From assembly GCA_003665825.1 (NCBI GenBank), contig QPFY01000019.1:399828-463827 (forward strand): a stretch of 64,000 nucleotides of DNA. The letters run 5' to 3'. Numbering within the stretch: the first letter of the stretch is position 1; every line of letters begins with the position of its first letter. The notes under the pieces are model-generated. The model ran no database searches and was not told where the DNA came from. It saw nothing but the letters and a program-made list of their open reading frames with translations. Made by a program: the position numbers and the translations under genes. This DNA is from Microbotryum silenes-acaulis. Its lineage: Eukaryota > Basidiomycota > Microbotryomycetes > Microbotryales > Microbotryaceae. Positions 55,917-64,000 of the stretch are shown here, piece after piece.

Positions 55917-56700
55917 TGAAGTATAAGGGCAAATGACCCCGCCCCCCCCCCCCCCTAAAAAAGAGTTGGCTCTTGAGTTAGGTAGTGGCCCCAGAGGCAA
56001 AAAAGTCACGTGATATTGTGTTTTTGATCTTCATTGCATCGACTCAACATCAGCACGACCCAGTGTAGCTCGAACTTTTCGCGGTGCTGCAAAGAGATTG
56101 CGCTCATGTCCTGTCGCCGCACCGTGCGGTGCCGAATTCAGATTCTTGTTCCCGCACCGTGCGGCGCCGAAACAGATCTCACTCGAGGGAGAAGACTGCG
56201 CTCGATTCCTGTTCCCGCACCGTCCGGTGCCGAATTCAGATTCTTGTTCTCGCACCGTGCGGCGCCGAAACAGATCTTACTCGAGGGAGAAGACTGCGCT
56301 CGATTCCTGTTCCCGCACCGTGCGGTGCCGAATTCAGATCGTTGTTCTCGCACCGTCCGGTGCTGAATTCAGATTCCTATATATGGGAAATTTCCAAAGA
56401 CCACGTGCCACAGAGTCCCGAGAGACCCTTGCAAAGAAGCTCGCGCGAGCTTCTTGTGCTATTTGAGAGAGAGGGGTGGGGGCAGCCGCACTCGCAGCCT
56501 TCGGCCACCGGCGCTCGCGATCTCCGAAATGGGAAATCCATTTCGGGCTTCGGTGTATCGCTGGAGCTGAGGCACGGCAGACTTGAGGACTTGTAGACGT
56601 AAATAAGTGTATTTTAACTCTGTCACGATCCCAACTGGTTTGTACATTAGTTAGGGTAATAGGGTAAAGGCCCCATTTGTGCTATTATGCATTGTGCTTT
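55917..56700. repeat. Poly-C/minisatellite element, copy 2
   Basis: Same structure as 53127-53990, starting AAGTATAAGGGCAAATGACC with a C-rich run. Its flanks differ on the left, which suggests that it inserted into or recombined with S sequence. The right flank is S copy 4 after a short stretch containing TTAGGGTAATAGGG. Confidence 0.9.
56106..56371. repeat. Palindromic minisatellite, about 6 units
   Basis: Same 35-bp unit as at 53315-53691 with the GCACCGTGCGGTGC core. Two units carry the AGATCTCACTCGAGGGAGAA extension, against one in the other array. Confidence 0.92.
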
Positions 56701-56709
56701 GAGTATACT

Positions 56710-59700
56710 CAATTACACTAGTCGTTGTGGCCTTGACGACTTTGGGGCGCGCGCGCGGTCCACTGCTTCTTGTCCTCCGGCCAGAACAAATGTACGGACA
56801 TGTTCGTCCACTTCCTTTTAGGTACACAACTGGATCAGAGGCTGTTGAACACTTATATGAGTAGACTCACATGGATTTGCAGGGAGAACATGATAGCATG
56901 TGTATTTCAGTACTTATGATGATTCGAAATTGTCATGTCCGTACCGCAACCCCATGTCCGTCCACTTGTCGGTCGCGGTTGCGGACACGGCGGTCTGCGC
57001 TACGGACATGGCTAGGAGATGTCGGCAGACATCCGACCAAAGCCGCGGCTTCGCTCGCTCCGAAGTGGTCAGTGTGACCGAAGACAAGTGGCTGTATAGA
57101 TTGAACCTTGTTAATACATCATTACATCAACGAATACCTAGGAATCATGCTCGAGTGGTGATTTTGCAAGTCCAAGGCCATGTATTGTGAAAGTCATGAA
57201 CGCCGGACGATCGAGCCCCTTTTCGCCGACAGGGCTAAGTGGGCGATCTTCTCCGTGCCATCATCATATCCCTGTACTTTTGCAAACGAATGCCTTTTCA
57301 CGGAGGAAAAAGGCGTCAGATCGACCTCACAGAGAATTGCGATCATCGTCGAAGGCGGGCCGGGTGACCGAACTTGTGCGCAAACGAAGTGCCAACCGCA
57401 TCATCTTTTCACCGACGTTCTATTAAAGAAAGCCCAATCTCAGGCTATGTTCACGCTACCAGATATACTTATCTCTTCATTCATATCACAGTAGTGCGGT
57501 CTGCGAGAGACTGCCAGTGAGACATGCTTCCGGGACACGCCCTGCTTGACTCTGTCAGTGACTCGGAGTCTCGTCAACCATCGCGCGATGATCTCGCCCG
57601 TAATCGGATCAAAAATGTGCTCCCGAATACGATGTTTTTCCTTCAAATCTTCCGACGTAGCTCGTCTACATGCCAAGAACAGCCCTTCAGTAAAGGAATG
57701 TCAATTGTACAAGCATGCTCAGTGACCTGGACGAATCGACCAAGTTTTCGCCGCGGACGCCGGCCGACTCACTCGTTCAACGACCCCCGCCAAGCGCTGA
57801 CCTCGGAATTACTCGCTCTCTCTAGCCTTGAAACTTTCTCGCATCCCTTTTCGAATTTCAAAAAGATATACGCCTTTAAAGGTTGACTGGACCTGAGCCA
57901 ATCGGAGACCGATCTCACGGCCGAGTGCGCCGAGCTTCGGAATCTCGCGCGGTGAGCTGATAGGCTCGACTTGACGTTCGCGCGCGCCAACGCCCCTTTC
58001 CCTCTCCCTACTCACTTGCACCACTCGCACGGTGCGACGTCGCACGACACAACTACCAACGACGCCAACATCATCATCTTTGGCACAATACGACTTACAC
58101 CTCCACCTGAGAGGGCGTGATTACTTCCAGCAGCGTGCTAGCTTACGTGGATGCATCGCTCGAGCGTCCTCGGTCGGACACGTGCCCGGTCAGCGCACCG
58201 CCTCGATCACCCCAATCGCCCACAAGCTACTCGACCCATGAGTGTGGTTAGTACTTCACTCAGATAGTAGTCAGCTCTCACCCCATTCGCTCACCCCATG
58301 ATCGTCTTTGCTGCGCATCACTCTAGCTCGAATCGCGCGTTGGCCGACTCGCTGGCATCCGAGCCTCGCACCGAACCGCTCAGTGACTTGTATGATCATA
58401 CTCTGCGCATCAGCACCATCGACAAGACGCTCGACTATCCTGAGGTCATGAATGGATGCACACATCACTCGATCCTTGTTGCTCCACACCGAACACCACT
58501 GTCGACTTGTGACGATCCCCTTCGCCACCCCCACATCGTTCCCTCGCGTCGTCAACGTCAACCCATCACACGAACGCAATCCCTCACGTCTCTTTCTTGA
58601 TCGAATCAACGGGTCTCATCGACGCGGCAAGCTCGGGAGTTGTCGGAACATCTCACGACTCGACTGATTTCGTCGATGTCCAGACCGACACCTTCATCGG
58701 CTCAAGCACTTGCACCCCGTCTCGACCCCGCCGCAATTCACTCAACGTCCCGCGCCCTCATCTTGCTGTCGAGTCATCCACCCAAAATCACAGACCGTCT
58801 AGGTCCCGACTCATCGTTGCAAACATCTCGACCGTCCTTGCACACTGGCTTTCAACCTCGTCGATCACTCCGACCGATCGACTTCCCGGCAAAACTCTCG
58901 AGATGTTTCACGGCACACTCCTCATTGTTTTGCAACTTACTCGAACTCCATCCTACGTTGCGCACGTTGAAACATAAAGTCTCGAGTCGGGCTTCTCCGG
59001 ACCACTCGGCGCTCGAATCAGGCTTCGGACGGTGACGATCCTTCGCACTCTCAATCGACCTCGGCGATTCGCTCGACCGGCTGGATATGTGCGATCACCA
59101 TCCCACCTCTGCGACATGCACGTGCATACACGCGTCAGCAATCCTGGTCGTGCGGTCAAGGATTGCGATCAGTGTCGCATGTTGTTCCGTCTCTACTCGC
59201 TTCGCTTTTGGCACTCCCCGCGCTTGCTGTCAACGAACTCGTTTGGCATTTAATTCACGAGCAAACGTCTTTAAGGTCAGTGAGTGCCTTTAAACTGAAG
59301 GTTTTCCGTTCCTCCACACCGCGTGTTGCAACTCTGTGCCCTCTTGCTTATGTTTGACTTTCTTTCGCTCCACCAGGTCTCAGATTCCGGCCTGCGCTTA
59401 ACTCGACTCTTTAAACTTCGACTGACTCGAAACCGTTTCTCGCTCATGGATGAATGATCGTCGACTCTTTCCAATTGAGAATCCAGACTTTTTCGGCGAG
59501 ACCTGCTTTGCTCGACTTCGATCTCCTCTCAATCGCCCCCGACCTCAAAACTCAACTCGGTGGGACAGATCCCTTGTCGAGGAGCATGCAAGCTCTCGTC
59601 TTTGCCGCTGCTGCTTCCGCCACCCAAGACTCGACAATCGCCGATCACTTGTGTGAGGAGGCTTCGTCAACCATGCGAACTCTTCTGGGCGACCTAGCGC

Positions 59701-60540
59701 CCTGCCCGCTCGCCTTGACATTGAGAACGAAGGACCACCCGGACTCTTTGGCCAACTGCTCGAGCGACGTTTGCTCCTTTCACTTCTTCCCCTGCCTTTC
59801 TGGGGTACGAATAATTGAGGATGTGCTCTTTGATGCAATACCAGGTGGTCTTGAGCTCATATGTGCGTGTCTGAGAACCTTTGGATCTTTTTGACCCATT
59901 CTTGCCGGGTTTTCCTGCGGCCTCGGACATGGTTCTGCCGCAAACGACCTCTATGGGATGTTCTTGTATCAAATCCGACATCAACTCTGGACTACCAACT
60001 GCTGAACGCAAGCAAAACTGTGTCGGAGTATGTCAAAGTGACTCACTGGATCGATCGTATTTGTCGCTCATGCGTATGCGTCGCCCATGCCGACCGAGCT
60101 GCAGTGACATGCCGCGGTCCGTTTAGAGTGGGCTTCAACCTTGCACTCACTCGCATCCCTAGCCTTTTACTATAGCCTCTTTCCGGCTGTAGCAAGTAAA
60201 CAAGTGTGAAGAACAGCTGCTTGCAGAGGTATGCCGTGATTCGTCAGCGAGGGGCTTCCTCGGCTTTCACGCAAAGTCGAACTTTTGCGACCCGCATCCC
60301 TCACCGACGATCATGACTGAAAGTATGCTTTGACACCGCAAAGCACCCCATGGATTCTTCCGTCAAGATTGAAAAATTTCATTAAGAAAGTCCTCCTTCG
60401 AGTGTCGAAGATCACTATCCGATCGACCAGCGAAAAGTAAAGGAGCCGAGTTTGCGCGATCGAGAGCCGACCTCCTTGCGCGACTTTTCAACTCCAAATC
60501 AGCACTCGAAATTGACTCCAACACAGTGACCACCATGTGA
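56710..60540. repeat. Subtelomeric S unit, copy 4 (longest)
   Basis: Starts at ACTAGTCGTTGTGG (56717), includes a diverged CATGTCCGTACCGCA hairpin block (56934-57010), all proximal landmarks and the full distal half to about 60480. It is the most complete copy and can serve as the reference unit. No intact gene. 60541-60799 holds nothing I can assign. Confidence 0.85.
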
Positions 60541-60799
60541 TAGATCTCTCAAAAGTATTCATGTAGCTTGCAACATGCTTCGATGCGAGGTATGTGGCTT
60601 GCAGCAATGACCTGTTGGAAAGGACCACATCGACCTAAATCATGGGTGCTGCGGGATCACTTTGGCTTTGTGATCTCGAAGACCGGTCCCGATGAAACTA
60701 CTGCCTCAACAGGACCGCAATCTAGCACTGCACGCGTATGGACGACTATATTCCAATCTTGAGTGTTCTGAGAGTGAGAAACATCTATCTGCCGGATGG

Positions 60800-63700
60800 G
60801 GCTGCGAGAATGAGCCGATTACTCCTTACTTGTCTCTCGGCTCGGCAACCATCGAGCCTTTTTGCCGACAGTGCTAACTGGACGATCTTCTCCGCGCCAT
60901 CACCATATCTCTTGACTATTTCAAATGAATGGTTCTGTACCGAGAAGAAGTCCTCAGATCGATCTAACAGAGCATTGCGTTCATCGTCGAAAGCGACCGA
61001 ACTTGTCCGCACTGCAAGCGAAGTGCCGACCGCAGCGAGTTTTCACCGACGATCTGTTGGAGAAAGCCATCTCTCAAACTGTATTCACACCGCCAGATAC
61101 CCCTTGAGAGCTCAACTCATCTCTTGATGCATTTCACAGCATTGGGGTTTGCGAGAGACTAGATGCGCTTCCAGGACACGCACGCCCCCGGTTCTCCTCT
61201 CCCATCGAAGACTCATCTCGACTTCGAGTAATCGGACCAACGATCTGCTCCCGGCTCAGATGTGTTTGCCCCCGAACATTCCAAAGCACCGCGTACATAT
61301 TTTGGGAATAGCGTTTGAGTAAAAGATTGATGAGTGTACGAGTGTGCTCAGTGACCTGGACGGGTCGACCTTTTTGCCGCGGACGCCGCCGGCCGACTCG
61401 TCCGGGCCCTCGCACCGAGTTCGGAGGTACTCGCTCTCTCTAGCGTTGAAGTTCCCTCGGATCCCTGTTCGATCTTCGAGTCTTGAAGTGCAACAGGTCG
61501 AGTGGACTCGAGCAAATCGGAGACCGTCGGATCTCTCGGCCGAGCGCGCTTAATAAGCTTCCCGTCGCCGAGTCTGCCTGAGTTTGGCCGAGTTCAGCCG
61601 AGTTCGGTCAGCTCAACTTCAGAGTCGCGCGAGCCAACGCTCCTTTCCCTCTCCCCACTCACTCGCCCACTCGCCGCACTCGCCACTCGCCCACTTGACC
61701 AGACTCGACTCTGATCCCAGTATACCACACCTCCACGAAACAACGCTCTCCCTACATCACCCTCTCGGCAAGATGCAGCTCGGCCACTCGACGGACGCTC
61801 GCGGTGTCCTCTTGTGTGGGCTGATGCGAGCACGGTGCGACGTCGCACGACACGACTATCAACCACTCCAACCTCGTCATTTTCGACACGATAGGATGGG
61901 AAACTCTATCTAAGAGGCCGTCGTCACTTTCAGCAGTGTGTTAGCTTGCGTCGATGCTTTGCTCGAGCGTCCTCGATCGGACACGTGCCCGGTCACCCAA
62001 TCGCCTCGATCACCCTGTTCGCACTCTCGCTACTCGACCGATGGGTGTGGTGAGCCCTTCATTCAGATAGTTTTCAGCTCTCGTCTCATTCGCTCACCTC
62101 ATGTTTGTCTTTGCTGCTCATCACTCGAGTTCAGATCGCGCGTTGGCCGACTCGCTGGCATCCGAGCTTCGCACCGAACCGCTCTGTGACTTGTACGACC
62201 ATACTCTGCGATCACAATGCACAACCCACATCAGCTCCATCGAGGAGTCGCTCACCCTTCCCCAGGTCTCGAATCGATGCATATGTCACTCGACCCACAT
62301 CGCCGCGCCCCGAACCCCACTATCGACCGGTGACGATCTCCTCCGCCACCCCCACATCGTTCACTCTCGTCGACAAGATTGACCGATCGCACGAATGCAA
62401 TCACTCGCTGTCACATGTCTTTCTTCGAATCGAAGAGTCTCATCGACGCGGGAAGCTCTCGGAATCTGTTGGAACATGTGTTGCACGACTCGGCGAACAT
62501 TCGCTCGATGCCCGTTCGAAGCTTCGCACCCGTCATCGACCTTTGATCCGATTGACCGATCAGCCGACCGAACCGGCAAACCTCTCCAGCTCAATCTCGC
62601 CCCCTGTCCGTGCTCATCCCATCACCAAGACGTGCAAAGTAACACCCCGCTCGCCCATCGCGATGGCGACCGCCTCAACCGTCGACCTTCCCTTCAATCG
62701 ACATGTACTCACGGTCATCAACTGACCTGACCTACTCATGATGAGCGTCGACCCCACGATCGCCCCATTCTCTAATCCTCTGGCAATTCACTTATCGACA
62801 CGATTCACCTCACCTCGTCCTGATTTGTGCCACTGCACCCAGCTCTACACTCCCCCGTGATCTTCGCATTCACACCGGCGGATTAGCTCGATCAATCAGG
62901 ACCCCTGTCTGGTATGCTCTCCTCTGCAACCCGGGTTTTCATCGTCTCGAGTCCCTTCAATACTGACGCCGTTTCAAACACTCATCTGTGTTTCACAGCA
63001 TTGCCCCGACATTTTTGGCGCGCTAAATCCGACTCGCACGTCGCCATCCTCAGCTTCGCACCGACTTGCTCACACATCGCCCCCACCCCATGCCACGAGC
63101 TTGTGATTCAATACTACGATCGCCAATACGACTTCGCTCGACCCGAGTTCTGTCATTTTCTTGGGATCAGCTTGACTCTTCGGCGCTCTTTTTGGCTGGC
63201 TCGGCACTCGAGCCATTTCATCGAGCAGCTTCGTCTTGGCTCGAACCGTTCGGCACTCCGATGATCAGCTGGACCCGTCCATCTCTCAGGCAACTTGCTT
63301 CGGTTATACCGAAGCGACGATCAAGCACCAATTGACATGGGTCCGCCTCGATGTGCCCACCCTGCCCGAATCGCCACTCCAACTCGCTCGGTCAACTCGA
63401 GCTCTAACTCGACGATACTTCGAACATCGACAGCCCTTCCTTTCTGACAGCCGTCGCGACGGGACCACGTGCTCGACCACCGACGACGGGCTCAGACCGC
63501 CCACAGTGCACAGTGAGCCATCCGATCGGAGCCCTCGCTTGCGACTTGCACTCTTTGCTGATGCGATCAAGATCTGTCGCGTCACTGCACAGTGTAGACC
63601 GTTGGTCACGAACGACCCGGACTAGGAGCGCTCCTTCGAACGGAGCTTCGCACCGTTTTGCTCACACGCTCGCACAGCCCACATCCGACTTCGTGCATTA

Positions 63701-63944
63701 CAATCCCTCGGTTCCTCTTGCGACAAGGTCCCAGCCCGCAGACTAGCTTCGGCCTTCTCGCCACTGGAGATCCGCCGGAGATCCTTGCTCGTCCAGCAGC
63801 TTTCTAGCCGCTGCGTGCGAATTGCCCAATTACCCGCCCTCGTCATCCGGCTCGTCAAATCATCCCAGAACGTCTACGTTTCATCCCATGGCACCTCAAC
63901 AACCCACCTTCCCGCTCGTCTCCTTGCCGTTCAAGTTGACCGGA
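60800..63944. repeat. Subtelomeric S unit, copy 5, joined to the telomere
   Basis: Starts near TTTTTGCCGACAGTGCTA (60859) and follows the landmark order to 63655, where it is nearly identical to copy 2, then continues as a diverged distal part and passes directly into TTAGGG repeats. No gene. Confidence 0.87.
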
Positions 63945-64000
63945 TTAGGGTTAGGGTTAGGGTTAGGGTTAGGGTTAGGGTTAGGGTTAGGGTTAGGGTT
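63945..64000 (+). repeat. Telomeric TTAGGG array (chromosome end)
   Basis: Nine perfect TTAGGG repeats plus two bases, reaching the end of the window with the G-rich strand 5' to 3' outward, as at a right chromosome end. The junction is CCGGA followed by the first TTAGGG. No degenerate units are seen within the array. Confidence 0.98.

Noticed and set aside
56651..56668. Homing-endonuclease (I-SceI-like) site
   Set aside because: TTAGGGTAATAGGGTAA resembles it only loosely and lacks the required central bases; a telomere-like remnant is simpler.

Overview
The window reads as the right end of a basidiomycete fungal chromosome. Genes are split by many short GT-AG introns (mostly 50-190 bases), the sequence is GC-rich, a fungal-type FunK1 kinase and Helitron and Ty1/copia remnants are present, and the last 56 bases are a TTAGGG telomere array with the G-rich strand running to the 3' end. 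A red-yeast-like (Pucciniomycotina) source is my inference from overall style; no marker gene proves it. Gene structures below were spliced by eye, using open frames, donor/acceptor sequences and matching intron phase.

Bases 1-22312 are a conserved, gene-dense core: the 3' part of SYF1 (splicing), a 1469-residue Ser-rich nuclear-type protein of unknown function, a compact NRPS (truncated C, A, T, C, T) of possible siderophore type, a ZUP1/UFSP-like peptidase head-to-head with RAD1 (9-1-1 clamp), UTP21 (small-subunit processome) and a four-exon 99-residue unknown protein.

Bases 22723-40336 are a transition zone. A 4415-bp Ty1/copia element has identical 135-bp LTRs and a 5-bp target duplication, but its polyprotein is frameshifted in RNase H. 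A secreted aspartic protease with Cys-rich repeats follows. A roughly 1.2-kb segment spanning the 3' ends of the protease and of HIS3 is present twice, at 31.0-32.2 kb and 38.4-39.8 kb. The left copy keeps the protease and only a broken HIS3 tail; the right copy keeps HIS3 and only a broken protease tail. Between them lie a decayed gene, two inverted repeats (62-bp and 233-bp arms) and the first subtelomeric repeats.

Bases 40337-64000 are subtelomere: five diverged copies of a multi-kb non-coding unit (here 'S'), one partial copy of its distal part, two copies of an element with a palindromic minisatellite and poly-C tract, a tandem hairpin array, an internally deleted Helitron with a plausible 3' terminus, and one apparently intact FunK1 kinase gene. 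The S sequence runs directly into the telomere. The core genes are housekeeping and show no operon-like linkage beyond the divergent pairs; the NRPS has no recognisable ornithine oxygenase, acyltransferase or transporter beside it in this window.
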